A DNA stretch of 64,000 bases, taken from positions 1 through 64,000 of the forward strand of contig CAVPWU010000002.1 in NCBI GenBank assembly GCA_963709665.1. The letters run 5' to 3'. Source of the DNA: DASZIT01 sp963709665 (lineage in GTDB: Bacteria; Actinomycetota; Acidimicrobiia; Acidimicrobiales; RAAP-2). Shown in pieces: positions 42,464 through 51,800 of this stretch. Both the position numbers and the translations under genes were made by a program. Position 1 is the first letter of the stretch. Each line of letters starts with the position of its first letter. A model generated the notes under the pieces. That model did not search any database. It saw only the letters and a program-made list of their open reading frames with translations, and was not told the origin of the DNA.

Positions 42464-42566
42464 GAGGCCCGGTTGGGATGGCTGATCGGGCCTGGTCGGG
42501 GCGGGTCGGACGGCGGGAGCCACCGGCCGGTCGCCGTCGTGGGCCTTCGGACGGAGGGGCCTGCAC

Positions 42567-42572
42567 TACCCT
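42567..42572 (+). promoter_or_regulatory. Leaderless-type -10 for the PhyH dioxygenase
   Basis: TACCCT, then 9 nt, then the ATG at 42582. It is divergent from the MFS promoter about 105 bp away. A second in-frame ATG at 42606 with AAGGGGA upstream is an alternative start for translation. Confidence 0.45.
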
Positions 42573-42581
42573 CACGGGCAC

Positions 42582-43679
42582 ATGGCACCGATCGAAGGGG
42601 ACCGCATGGGCGAGGGTGGACACGGACCCGGTCGGCGGACGGACGTTCCGTGGGTCGATTCGCCGACCTTCGAGGCCGAACTCGAATCCCGGTCGGGCGA
42701 GCTGACCGGCCGCCAGCGGCAGGTGGCCGTCGACCTGCACCATCAGGGGTTCGCCCTCCTGGAGGGCGTGGTGCCGGACGAGCTGTGCGACCGGGTCCGA
42801 CACCAGGTCGGTCCCCTCTTCGAGGAGGAGTACGCCCGACGTGAGCGGCGGGTGCCCGACGCCTGGGACCGGGAGGCCCCCGCCGTCCGTGAGGTGGCCC
42901 TGCTCCCGGAGGTCCAGGAGTGCCTGGCCATCGCCTACGGTCGGCGCCCCATCCCCTTCCAGACCCTCAACTTCCAGTGGGGCTCGGAGCAGGGCTACCA
43001 CTCCGACGCCATCCACTTCACCTCCGCCCCCGACCGCTTCCTGTGCGGGGTGTGGGTGGCGCTGGAGGACGTCGACGACGACAACGGGCCGCTCACCTAC
43101 TACCCGGGTTCCCACCGGGTACCCCAGTTCCGGTCCTTCGAGCCCGGTTCGGACCCCGACCGCTACGCCGAGTTCGAGGACCGGCAGCGCGCGGTGATGA
43201 CGGGGCTCGGGGTGGCGCCGGTCGATCTCCACGCCCGACGGGGGGATGCACTGGTCTGGTCGGCCCACCTCCTGCACGGCGGTCGACCCATCCGCCGACC
43301 GGGCCGCACCCGCTGGTCCCAGGTGACGCACTACTACTTCGAGGACTGCCTCTACTACCAGCCCATCTACTCCGACTTCCTGACCGGTGAGCTGAAGCTG
43401 ATGACCATCCGCGACCTCACCACCCTGGAGCCGGTGGTCCCCGCCTACGACGACCTCCAGGTGGTCAGCACCCCGGTGGGCGGCGGTCGCCACCGACTGG
43501 GCCTCGTCGACCGGGACGGCGTCGAGGTCGCCGGGGACGTCGCCCGGATCGGCCGGCTGGAGTCGGACCTGGCCGCCAGCCAGGCGGCCTGCGAGGAGCT
43601 CCGGGGCTCCACCAGCTTCCGCCTGGGTCAGAAACTGGTGGGTCCACTCCACCGGTTGCGGGGTGGCGCCGGCCGCTGA
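42582..43679 (+). CDS. Phytanoyl-CoA dioxygenase (PhyH)-family Fe(II)/2-oxoglutarate oxygenase
   Basis: A 365-residue cupin-fold dioxygenase. The iron-binding facial triad is H-S-D in GYHSDAIHF and the distal His in WSAHLLHGG; the 2-oxoglutarate-binding Arg is in RPGRTRWSQVTHYY. The loop CGVWVALEDVDDDNGPLTYYPGSH is typical of PhyH enzymes acting on lipids or small secondary metabolites. The first 70 residues are a poorly conserved leader and the C-terminal ~50 residues form an extra helix. Substrate unknown. The start could be 42582 or 42606 (the latter with SD-like AAGGGGA). Confidence 0.85.
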   Translation: MAPIEGDRMGEGGHGPGRRTDVPWVDSPTFEAELESRSGELTGRQRQVAVDLHHQGFALLEGVVPDELCDRVRHQVGPLFEEEYARRERRVPDAWDREAPAVREVALLPEVQECLAIAYGRRPIPFQTLNFQWGSEQGYHSDAIHFTSAPDRFLCGVWVALEDVDDDNGPLTYYPGSHRVPQFRSFEPGSDPDRYAEFEDRQRAVMTGLGVAPVDLHARRGDALVWSAHLLHGGRPIRRPGRTRWSQVTHYYFEDCLYYQPIYSDFLTGELKLMTIRDLTTLEPVVPAYDDLQVVSTPVGGGRHRLGLVDRDGVEVAGDVARIGRLESDLAASQAACEELRGSTSFRLGQKLVGPLHRLRGGAGR

Positions 43680-43734
43680 TCGCCCCGGCCCGGTCACCCG
43701 CCGATCGGGGCGGTCCGCCCGACTGCGGCCCGGC

Positions 43735-44187
43735 TCAGTGCGAGATCCAGGCCTCGGGCTTCTGGGTCAGCTTCACCACCGTCGGCGGGAGCTTGCCGGT
43801 CACCAGGTCGGCGAGCGTCACCGCCTCCAGGACCGACCGGAGGCTGGACCGGACGGCGATCCAGACCTGCTGGAGGTGCTCGGCGGCCCCCTCGTAGCTG
43901 GTGGTCTCGGGGCGGAGTCCCCGTACCTCGGCCAACGGGCCGTCGAGGGGGCGGATGATGTCGGCCACGGTGATCTCCCCGGCCGGACGGGCCAGGCGGT
44001 AGCCGCCGTCGGCTCCCCGCTGGCTCCGGAGCAGGCCCGCCCGCCGGAGGTCGTTGAGGATGCTCTCGAGGAACTTGGGGGGCAGGCCCTGGGCGTTGGC
44101 CAGCGACTCGGCCGTCACCGAGCCCTCGGCGGCCGCCACCTGACACATGGCCCGGACGGCGTAGTCGACCTTGGCGGAGATGTACAC
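43735..44187 (-). CDS. Rrf2-family regulator without Fe-S cysteines (CymR-like)
   Basis: A 150-residue winged-helix regulator. The opening ISAKVDYAVRAMCQVA and the wing GADGGYRLARPAGEITVADIIRPLDGPL are the Rrf2 signature. The three cysteines of IscR/NsrR-type sensors are missing (the segment reads VRGLRPETTSYEGAAEHLQQVW), so it should not bind an iron-sulfur cluster. Cysteine-free Rrf2 proteins such as CymR control sulfur assimilation. It is the last gene of the sulfonate-type ABC transporter operon, 27 nt after the permease, so it probably represses that operon. Starts at GTG 44187. Confidence 0.85.
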   Translation of the reverse strand: MYISAKVDYAVRAMCQVAAAEGSVTAESLANAQGLPPKFLESILNDLRRAGLLRSQRGADGGYRLARPAGEITVADIIRPLDGPLAEVRGLRPETTSYEGAAEHLQQVWIAVRSSLRSVLEAVTLADLVTGKLPPTVVKLTQKPEAWISH

Positions 44188-44214
44188 ATGGTGGAGTCTT
44201 CCACGGAGCGCCGG

Positions 44215-45144
44215 CTAGGTCCGCGACGCGTCGAGCAGCCCGTACCGACGCCGGACGACCAGGTCGAGGCGGCTGAAGCCCATGTCCACCACGATGCCGA
44301 TCACGATGATGACGATCATCAGGGCCACCACGATGGCGTAGTAGCCCTGGGTCAGGGCGTTGTCCGTGCGGCCCCCCAGTCCCAGCTGCCCGCCGACCTG
44401 CACCAGGAACTCCCCGGTCATCAAGGCGTGCCAGGCGAACGCCCACGCCTGCTTCAAGCCGCCCAGCACGGTGGGGAAGGCGGCGGGGAGCACCACCCGC
44501 CGCTGCAGCGACCAGCCGCGCGCCCCGAGGACCCGGCCCGCCCGGATCAGCAGCGGCGGCACCTGGTCGATGCCGCTGATGACCCCGTTGGCCACCGCCG
44601 GGGCGGCGCTCAGGACCATCATCAGCACGATGGCCGCCGAGGTGTTGCCGAACACCATGTAGGCGAGGGGGAACCAGAGGACCGAGGGCATGGTCTGCAT
44701 GCCGGTGATGAGGGAGGCGATGCCGGCCCGCAGGACGGGGATCCGGGCCACCGCCGTGCCGAGCACCGTGCCCACCACCACGGCGATGGCGTACCCCACC
44801 ACGGCCCGCTGGGTGGTGTTCCAGACCTCCGACCAGAAGGTGGACTGGCCGAGCAGGTCCCACAGCTGCACCGCCACCGCCCGCGGGGTCTGGAGGATGA
44901 ACGGCTTCCAGTGGGTCCAGACGGCGATCTCCCAGACCAGGAGGATGAGGCCCAGGGCGATCAGTTTGGGCCAGGTGGCCCGCCAGGCGCGCCGGGGCCA
45001 GGGTGGCCGCGAGGTGACGTGGGTCTCGAGGGCGTCGAGGCCGGCCAGGTCGGAGTGGAGCGAGGAGGTCGGGTCGCGGCCGTCGGCGGCCTCGGGCCCG
45101 GCCGGGGCGCTTTCGATCACGGCGGGGGCGGACTTATCGGGCAT
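44215..45144 (-). CDS. ABC transporter permease, sulfonate/nitrate/taurine type
   Basis: A 309-residue inner-membrane permease with six predicted helices after an N-terminal ~70-residue polar extension. The EAA-like cytoplasmic loop is AGRVLGARGWSLQRRVVLPAAFPTVLGGLKQAWAFAW, the ATPase-contact site of SsuC/TauC proteins. The ATG at 45144 overlaps the ATPase stop by 11 nt. It should move a sulfonate or related anion delivered by the binding protein encoded at 45922-46977. Nitrate/bicarbonate cannot be excluded, as the family is shared. Confidence 0.88.
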   Translation of the reverse strand: MPDKSAPAVIESAPAGPEAADGRDPTSSLHSDLAGLDALETHVTSRPPWPRRAWRATWPKLIALGLILLVWEIAVWTHWKPFILQTPRAVAVQLWDLLGQSTFWSEVWNTTQRAVVGYAIAVVVGTVLGTAVARIPVLRAGIASLITGMQTMPSVLWFPLAYMVFGNTSAAIVLMMVLSAAPAVANGVISGIDQVPPLLIRAGRVLGARGWSLQRRVVLPAAFPTVLGGLKQAWAFAWHALMTGEFLVQVGGQLGLGGRTDNALTQGYYAIVVALMIVIIVIGIVVDMGFSRLDLVVRRRYGLLDASRT

Positions 45145-45922
45145 GGCGGCGGACCTCGGATCGGAGCCGGTCGGTGACGGTGGCGGCCAGGTCGGCGATC
45201 TCCGGCGAGTCGATGCGCCGGGGTCGGGCCATCGGCACGGCATAGGTGGCGGCCACCCGGCCCGGACGGCTGGTCAGGAGCACGATGCGGTCGCCCAGGC
45301 GGGCCGCCTCCCGCACGTTGTGGGTCACGAAGAGCACGGTGAAGCCCCGCTCGATCCACAGCTGCTCGAGCTCGTCGTGGAGCAGGTCCCGGGTGATGGC
45401 GTCCAGGGCGCCGAAGGGCTCGTCCATCAGCAGGAGCCCGGCGTCCTGGGCCAGGGCCCGGGCCAGCGCCGCCCGCTGGCGCATGCCGCCGGAGAGCTCG
45501 TGGGGGCGTTTGCCGCCCATCCCGCCCAGGCGCACCCGGTCGAGCAGGTCGGCGGCCACCGCCCGGCGCTCGACGGCGCCCACCCCCTTCAGGCGGAGGG
45601 GGAGCTCGACGTTGGCCGAGACCGTCAGCCACGGGAAGAGTGCCGCCTCCTGAAAGAGCATCGCCGCCGGTCCGTCACCGGCATCGACGGTCCCCACCGA
45701 GGGCCGGTCGAGCCCGGCCACCAGGTTGAGCAGGGTGGTCTTGCCGCACCCGGAGGCGCCGACCAGGCAGACGAACTCGCCCGGTGCCACCGCCAGCGAG
45801 ATGTCGGCGAGGGCGGTGACACCGGCGTCACCCACCCCGTAGCGGCGCCCCACCCCGGTGAGGGTGACGGCCGGCGCCGTCCGCGGCGGGGCGGCGGAGC
45901 GGGTGACGCCGGCGAGGCTCAT
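45134..45922 (-). CDS. ABC transporter ATPase, sulfonate/nitrate/taurine type
   Basis: A 262-residue nucleotide-binding subunit. Walker A is VGASGCGKTT, the Q-loop is MLFQEAALFPWLT, the signature is LSGGMRQR, Walker B with D-loop is LLLMDEPFGALD and the switch His is in VTHNVREA. The length and the PWLT following the Q-loop are typical of SsuB/TauB. The start shares a base with the binding-protein stop (TGATG). Confidence 0.92.
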   Translation of the reverse strand: MSLAGVTRSAAPPRTAPAVTLTGVGRRYGVGDAGVTALADISLAVAPGEFVCLVGASGCGKTTLLNLVAGLDRPSVGTVDAGDGPAAMLFQEAALFPWLTVSANVELPLRLKGVGAVERRAVAADLLDRVRLGGMGGKRPHELSGGMRQRAALARALAQDAGLLLMDEPFGALDAITRDLLHDELEQLWIERGFTVLFVTHNVREAARLGDRIVLLTSRPGRVAATYAVPMARPRRIDSPEIADLAATVTDRLRSEVRRHAR

Positions 45923-46977
45923 CAGGAGGCGACCGGCGCCTTCCCGGCCGCCTTCAACAGGGAGTTGAGCGGGCCGAGATCGTAGATGCCGGCGATGGAC
46001 GACGACGGGAAGCCGACCGCCTTGGCGTGCGTCACGTCGGTAGCGATGCTCGAGGCGATGGGGTCGTTGGTGAACGTCAGGTCGGACCAGGCGGCCGCCA
46101 GCTCGGGGGCGGTCAGCGGCTTCCCGGTGAGGGTGGCCAGCGCGGCGTTGGCGGCCGCCTGCGCCTTGGCCGGGGAGGCGTTGAGGTAGGCGTTGGTGGC
46201 GATCTGCCCCTTGAGGAGATCGGTGACCAGGTCGGCGTGGCTCTTCAGGAAGCTGCTGTTGACCACCAGCACGGTGGTGGAGAACCGCCCCTGCGGCCAC
46301 TGGGTCTTCTCGTTGACCAGCACCTTGCCCTTGCCCTCGGAGACCATCCGGGTGACCCAGGGCTCCGGCACCCACGCCCCGGCGATGGTGCCGGACTTGA
46401 AGGCGGTCAGGGTGGTGGCGTTGTCCTCGGGGAGGATGGTGACCTGGCCACCGCCCCCGTTGGGTCCCGGGAAGGTCAGGTGCTGCTTGGTCAGCCAGGT
46501 GCGCAGGGCCACGTCCTGGGTGTTCCCGAGTTGCGGGGTGGCGATGGTCTTGCCCTTCAGCTGGGAGGCGGAGGTGATGGACGGGTTGACCACCAGGGCG
46601 GCGCCGCCGGAGGTGGCTCCGGAGATGATCCGGATGCCCTTCCCGCCCGACTGGGTGTAGGCGGTGATGGCCGAGTTGGGTCCCAGGTACCCGGCGTCCA
46701 GGGCCCCGGACAGCAGCGCGGTGACCTCGGCGGGACCGGCGTTGAAGGTCGAGGTCTGCAGCGAGTCGCCCTTGGGAAGCTTGGTGGCGAAGGTGCCGTC
46801 GGCCACGCCCACCAGGGCGCTGGCGTGGGTCAGGTTGGTGAGGTACCCGAGCCGGACGGTGACCCCTCCGGACGGGGCGGCTCCGGCGGTGGCGCCGGCG
46901 CCGACCGAACCGGCCAGGGCGAACAGGGCCAGCAGCGGTGCGATGACCAGGGAACGGCGGGAGGGCAGCAGGCGCAT
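45922..46977 (-). CDS. ABC transporter substrate-binding protein, SsuA/TauA-like (NMT1 fold)
   Basis: A 351-residue exported binding protein. Residues 1-35 are a Sec signal (SLVIAPLLALFALAGSVGAGATAGAA); there is no lipobox Cys. The mature part shows VRLGYLTNLTHASALVGVADG, AGPAEVTALLSGALDAGYLG (ligand-binding loop), KGKTIATPQLGNTQDVALR and AWVPEPWVTR, the pattern of aliphatic sulfonate/taurine/nitrate binders. AAGGAG lies 11 nt before the ATG. It is the first gene of a four-gene operon with the ATPase, permease and Rrf2 regulator. Sulfonate is the best guess because of the CymR-like regulator. Confidence 0.88.
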   Translation of the reverse strand: MRLLPSRRSLVIAPLLALFALAGSVGAGATAGAAPSGGVTVRLGYLTNLTHASALVGVADGTFATKLPKGDSLQTSTFNAGPAEVTALLSGALDAGYLGPNSAITAYTQSGGKGIRIISGATSGGAALVVNPSITSASQLKGKTIATPQLGNTQDVALRTWLTKQHLTFPGPNGGGGQVTILPEDNATTLTAFKSGTIAGAWVPEPWVTRMVSEGKGKVLVNEKTQWPQGRFSTTVLVVNSSFLKSHADLVTDLLKGQIATNAYLNASPAKAQAAANAALATLTGKPLTAPELAAAWSDLTFTNDPIASSIATDVTHAKAVGFPSSSIAGIYDLGPLNSLLKAAGKAPVAS

Positions 46978-47063
46978 GCGGGTGGAGTCTCCTTGGTTGG
47001 GGAGGACCCCCGGGGCCCCGGATCGTGTGTGATCGGGGCTGCGGCCGGGTGGTCCAACAGGCG

Positions 47064-47099
47064 GACGGACGGTACCCGTCCGTCGATGGATCAATCCTA
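47064..47099 (-). promoter_or_regulatory. Promoter region with a 21-bp palindrome upstream of the ABC operon
   Basis: On the minus strand TAGGAT (complement of 47094-47099) is a candidate -10. Just downstream lies GACGGACGG-TAC-CCGTCCGTC (47064-47084), a perfect 9-bp inverted repeat covering the expected start site. Above it is an AT-richer patch (47088-47125). The palindrome could be an operator for the Rrf2 regulator or a leader hairpin. Other than this the 241-nt gap to the acetyltransferase gene holds nothing I can identify. Confidence 0.45.
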
Positions 47100-47218
47100 G
47101 TTGCAAGATAGGGTAGATAAGGCAGCGGGGGACGAGCGGCCCGGATGGGGCGAGAACGTGCAGGTCACCGCCGGATCCGGCCAGGGGATGAGGTCGCCGG
47201 GGCACGGGGCCGCCGGCG

Positions 47219-47851
47219 TCAGGGGGTCAGGCGTCCCCGCAGGGCGACCCGCGCCGCCGGCCACTCGGCCGCCACCATCGAGTAGACGGCGGAGTCCCGC
47301 ACCGAGCCGTCGGTGGCCGGGCGATCCACCCGGAGGATGGCGTCGAGCCGGCACCCCAGGCGCTCGATGGCCCGACGGGAACGGTCGTTGCGGGAGTCGG
47401 TCTGGAGCCGGACCACCCGGACCCGCCAGACCTCGAAGGCGAAGGTGAGCATCAGCAGCTTGGCCTCGGTGTTGACCGGCGACCGCTGGGCATCGGGGAC
47501 CAGCCAGGTGTGGCCGATGTGCACGGTGTCCGGCCCGGGCCCCGACCGTCCGGCCTCCGGCCCGGGGAGCGACGACGACCAGTCCCAGGTCTCGAGGTCG
47601 TAGAACCGGGTCGCCCCCACCACCCGGCCGTCGGCCAGGCGCCGGGTCACGAACGGGACCTGCCGGCCGGCCGCCGAGGCCACCAGGGCCTTCTCCACGT
47701 AGGCGGCCATCGCCGGGGGATCCGGGGGCACGGCGGTGTAGAGGTAGGTCGAGCGGTCGCCGCCGGCGGCGGTGGCCAGCTCGTCGACGTGGCCGAGGGT
47801 CATCGGTTCGAGTCGGACGTGGCGACCCTGGAGGGTGGGCGGCTCGGACAT
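47219..47851 (-). CDS. GNAT-family N-acetyltransferase (RimJ-like)
   Basis: A 210-residue acetyltransferase. RHVRLEPMTLGHVDEL opens the fold, RVVGATRFYDL and VHIGHTWLVPDAQRSPVNTEAKLLMLTFAFE form the acetyl-CoA site, and QTDSRNDRSRRAIERLGC is the C-terminal Asn-Arg-Ser motif typical of RimJ/RimL-like enzymes. Substrate unknown. It is separated by 30 nt from the DNA glycosylase gene upstream and probably co-transcribed. Confidence 0.88.
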   Translation of the reverse strand: MSEPPTLQGRHVRLEPMTLGHVDELATAAGGDRSTYLYTAVPPDPPAMAAYVEKALVASAAGRQVPFVTRRLADGRVVGATRFYDLETWDWSSSLPGPEAGRSGPGPDTVHIGHTWLVPDAQRSPVNTEAKLLMLTFAFEVWRVRVVRLQTDSRNDRSRRAIERLGCRLDAILRVDRPATDGSVRDSAVYSMVAAEWPAARVALRGRLTP

Positions 47852-47881
47852 CCGCCCATTCTCCCCGATCGGCGGCGGGCG

Positions 47882-48745
47882 CTACTTCAACAGGCGCGAC
47901 AGCCGCCGGTCGGCCAACCGCCGCCCGCCGGTCTGGCAGGTCGGGCAGTACTGCATCGACTTGGTGGCGAACGACACCTCCCGGACGGTGTCGCCGCAGA
48001 CCGGGCACGGCTGGCCCGTCCGTCCGTGGACCTGCATCGAGCGCTTCTTGTCGCCCTTCAGCTCGGAGGCCGGGAGTCCCTCGCTGCGCTCCACCGCCGC
48101 CCTCAGCACCCCCGCCACGGCGTCGTGGAGCCGGTCGACCTCGGGCCGGTCGAGCGACGACGCCAACTTGTACGGCGAGAGGCGGGCGGTGTGGAGCGCC
48201 TCGTCCGAGTAGGCGTTCCCCACCCCGGCGATCAACGACTGGGTGGTCAGCACCGTCTTGAGGGTGGCGCCCCGTCCGGCGAGCAGGTCGGCCAGGGCGT
48301 CGGCGGTGAATCCGGGACCGAGCGGGTCGACGCCCAGGGAGGCCACGCTCGCCACCTCGTCCGGGGCACCGACCACCCAGAGGGCGAGGCGCTTCTCGGT
48401 GCCGGCCTCGGTGATGTCGAACCCGGAGCCGTCGTCGAAGCCCGTCCGGAGGGCGAGGGGGCCCTTCTTGCCCGGGCGGGCGGTCAGCTCCGGCAACGAC
48501 TCGTACCAGCGGACCCAGCCTCCCCGGGCCAGGTGGACCACCAGCCACACCCCGTCGAGGTCGAAGCAGACGTGCTTCCCCCGGCGCTGGCAGGTAACGG
48601 CCGTCCGCCCCACCAGGGAGTCGAGACCGGGGCTCACCGTCTTGAGGGCGGAGAAGGAGGCCAGCTCGCACCGCTCCACCCGGTGGCCGGCGATCCGGCC
48701 GGCGAGGACGGTGGTCAGGGTCTCCACCTCGGGCAGCTCGGGCAC
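47882..48745 (-). CDS. Fpg/Nei-family DNA glycosylase
   Basis: A 287-residue base-excision repair enzyme with glycosylase and AP-lyase activity. The catalytic N-terminal PELPEVE is intact, the conserved Lys is in RRGKHVCFDL, the H2TH region includes LIAGVGNAYSDE, and the C-terminal zinc finger has CPVCGDTV and YCPTCQ. The VHLARGGW and SLGVDPLGP segments point to the actinobacterial Nei/Fpg subgroup; which oxidised base it prefers cannot be told. Divergent from ileS. Confidence 0.92.
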   Translation of the reverse strand: MPELPEVETLTTVLAGRIAGHRVERCELASFSALKTVSPGLDSLVGRTAVTCQRRGKHVCFDLDGVWLVVHLARGGWVRWYESLPELTARPGKKGPLALRTGFDDGSGFDITEAGTEKRLALWVVGAPDEVASVASLGVDPLGPGFTADALADLLAGRGATLKTVLTTQSLIAGVGNAYSDEALHTARLSPYKLASSLDRPEVDRLHDAVAGVLRAAVERSEGLPASELKGDKKRSMQVHGRTGQPCPVCGDTVREVSFATKSMQYCPTCQTGGRRLADRRLSRLLK

Positions 48746-48772
48746 ACGACCATTGTGGACCCGGGCCGCCCG

Positions 48773-48778
48773 TAGTAT
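48773..48778 (+). promoter_or_regulatory. ileS promoter -10 candidate
   Basis: TAGTAT precedes the TTG start by about 50 nt, with GAGGGAG at 48816-48822. Only about 45 nt of leader remain, too short for a T-box element of the kind that controls ileS in many actinobacteria. Confidence 0.35.
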
Positions 48779-48828
48779 CTGTCCGTCCCGTCCCGCCTCA
48801 CCCGCCGCCCCACTCCGAGGGAGTCCCG

Positions 48829-51800
48829 TTGTTCCGCCCGGTCCCCGCCCAAGCCGACTTCACCGCCGTCGAGACCGACGAGCTGGCCCGCTGGGAGAAG
48901 CACCGCGTCTTCGAGCGGTCGGTGGAGCTCCGGGCCGGCGCCGAGCCCTGGGTGTTCTACGAAGGGCCGCCCACCGCCAACGGGCGACCCGGCCTCCACC
49001 ACGTCTGGGCCCGGGTCTACAAGGACCTGTTCTGCCGGTACCGGACGATGCGCGGCTATGCCGTCCCCCGGAAGGCCGGGTGGGACACCCACGGCCTGCC
49101 GGTGGAGGTGGAGGTCGAAAAGCAGCTGGGGATCACCCAGAAGCGACAGATCGAGGAGCAGGTGGGCATCGCCGAGTTCACCCGGCTCTGCCGTCAGTCG
49201 GTCCGGAACTACGTCGACGAGTGGAAGACCCTCACCGGCCGCATCGGCTACTGGATCGACATCGACGACGCCTACTGGACCTTCTCGCCGGAGTACGTGG
49301 AGGCCACCTGGTGGAACCTGAAGAGCATCTGGGACCAGGGCCTCCTCTACGAGGACATCAAGGTGGTGCCCTACTGCCCACGCTGTGGCACCGCCCTCAG
49401 CAGCCACGAGCTCGGCCAGCCGGACGTCTACCGGACGGTGGAGGACGAGTCGGCCTACGTCCGGTTCCCGGTGGTGGCCGACGGCGGACCTGACGGTGGA
49501 CAGGCGGGGGGCGGGGTGGCCGACCGGGTGGCAGCGGCACTGGGACGGGACACCGTCGACGGTCTGGCGCTCGTGGCGTGGACCACCACCCCGTGGACCC
49601 TGCTGTCCAACACCGGCCTGGCCGTGAACCCCGGCCTGGAGTACGCCCTGGTGGGGGACGACCTGGTGGCCGCCGACCTGGTCGAGGCGGTCTACGGGGA
49701 GGGCACCGCCGCCGGCCCCCGGGTGGCCGGCGACCTGCTGGTCGGGCTCCGCTACCGGCGCCCGTTCGACGACGTCGGCGTCCCGCCGGGGTCGGGCGGC
49801 GACGGCTGGCGGGTGGTGCCCGGGGAGTTCGTGGAGGCCGACGAGGGGACCGGCATCGTCCACCTGGCCCCCGCCTTCGGCGAGATCGACCGCCAGGTCG
49901 GGCGCCAGCACGACCTCCCGACCCTCAACCCGGTGGGCCCCGACGGGGCCTTCACCACCGAGGTGCCATGGCTCCAGAGCCGACCGGTGCGCGATGCCAA
50001 CGGCACGGTCAACGAGCGCCTCGAGGAGGCCGGCCTGCTGGTCCGGCGCCAGCGGTACGAGCACTCCTACCCCCACTGCTGGCGATGCGGGACCGCCCTC
50101 ATCTACTGGGGTAAGCCGAGCTGGTACATCCGGACCTCGGCGCGGAAGGCCGAGCTGATCGCCGAGAACCAGACCATCGGGTGGCACCCCGAGCACATCC
50201 GGGACGGGCGGATGGGGGAGTGGCTGGCCAACAACGTGGACTGGGCGCTGTCCCGGGACCGGTTCTGGGGGACACCGCTGCCCATCTGGCGGTGCGCCGA
50301 GGGCCACGTCCGGTGCGTGGGCTCCCTGGCCGAGCTGTCCGAGCTGGCCGGCCGGGACGTCCACGACGTCGACCCCCACCGCCCGGCCATCGACGAGGTG
50401 GCCTTCCCCTGCCCGGACTGTGCGGCGGCGTCGGGCCACGGCGGTGTCCCGGTGGCCGAGATGCGCCGGGTGGAGCCGGTCATCGACGCCTGGTTCGACT
50501 CCGGCTCGATGCCCTCGGCCCAGTGGGGCTACCCGGTGGCACCCGGCTCGGAGGAGGGCTTCGTGTTCCCCGCCGACTTCATCTGCGAGGCCATCGACCA
50601 GACCCGGGGCTGGTTCTACTCGCTGCTGGCCGTCAACACCCTGGTCCGGGAGCACACCCCGTACCGCAACGTGCTCTGCCTCGGCCACATCGTGGACGCC
50701 GACGGCCGGAAGATGTCCAAGTCGGTGGGCAACGTCATCGACCCGTGGGAGATCCTCGACACCCGGGGTGCCGACCCGCTGCGCTGGTGGATGTTCAGCC
50801 AGGGCTCCCCGTGGACGCCCACCCGGGTCAGCTTCGAGGTCATCGACACCGCCATGCGCGACACGCTGCTGACGCTGTGGAACACCTGGTCGTTCTTCAC
50901 CACCTACGCCTCCCTGAACAGCTTCGACCCCTCCGACCCGGGGATCCCGGACCCCGACCACCGGTCGCGGCTCGACCGGTGGATGCGGTCGCGGCTGCAC
51001 GCCACGGTGGCCACGGTGACGGCCAACCTCGACGCCTACGAGCCGTTCCCGGCCGCCGAGGCCATCGCCGAGCTGATCGACGACGTCTCCAACTGGTACG
51101 TGCGCCGGAGCCGTCGTCGGTTCTGGCGGACCGATCCGGGCGCCGATCCGGGCGACTCCCTCGGCGCCCAGGCCACCCTCTACGAGACCCTGGTCACGGT
51201 GGCCCGGCTGCTGGCCCCCCTCACCCCCTTCCTGGCCGACCGGATGTGGCGTGACCTCACCGGGGCGGCCGAGGACGACTCGGTCCATCTGGACGACTGG
51301 CCCGTTGCCGAGGTCGACGCCATCGACGCCTCCCTGGAGGCGGGGATGGCCCTGTCCCGCCGGCTGTCGTCCCTGGGTCGGGCCGCCCGCTCGGAGGCGG
51401 GGGTCAAGGTCCGCCAGCCGCTCTCGCGGGCGCTCGTCTACCTGCCGCCGGGGAGCCCGTCGCCGGCCCCGGGCATCGTCGAGGACGAGCTGAACGTCGA
51501 CACGGTGGAGGTCACCTCCGAGCTGGGGGACGTCCTCACCTACGAGCTGGTCCCCAACTTCAAGCTGCTGGGCCCCCGGCTCGGCCCGCGGGTGCAGCAG
51601 CTGCGGAAGGCCATGGGCGGGGTGGACGCCGCCGCCGCCGCCCTCGAGCTGGGCGAGGGGCGCCCGGTCCGGGTGGAGCTGGGGGACGGACCCGTGGAGC
51701 TGACCCCCGAGGAGGTGGAGCTGCGGGTGCGGGCGCAGCCCGGGTTCGCGGTGTCCCGGGACGGTGCCGAGGTGGTCGCCCTCGACCTGGCCCTCGACGA

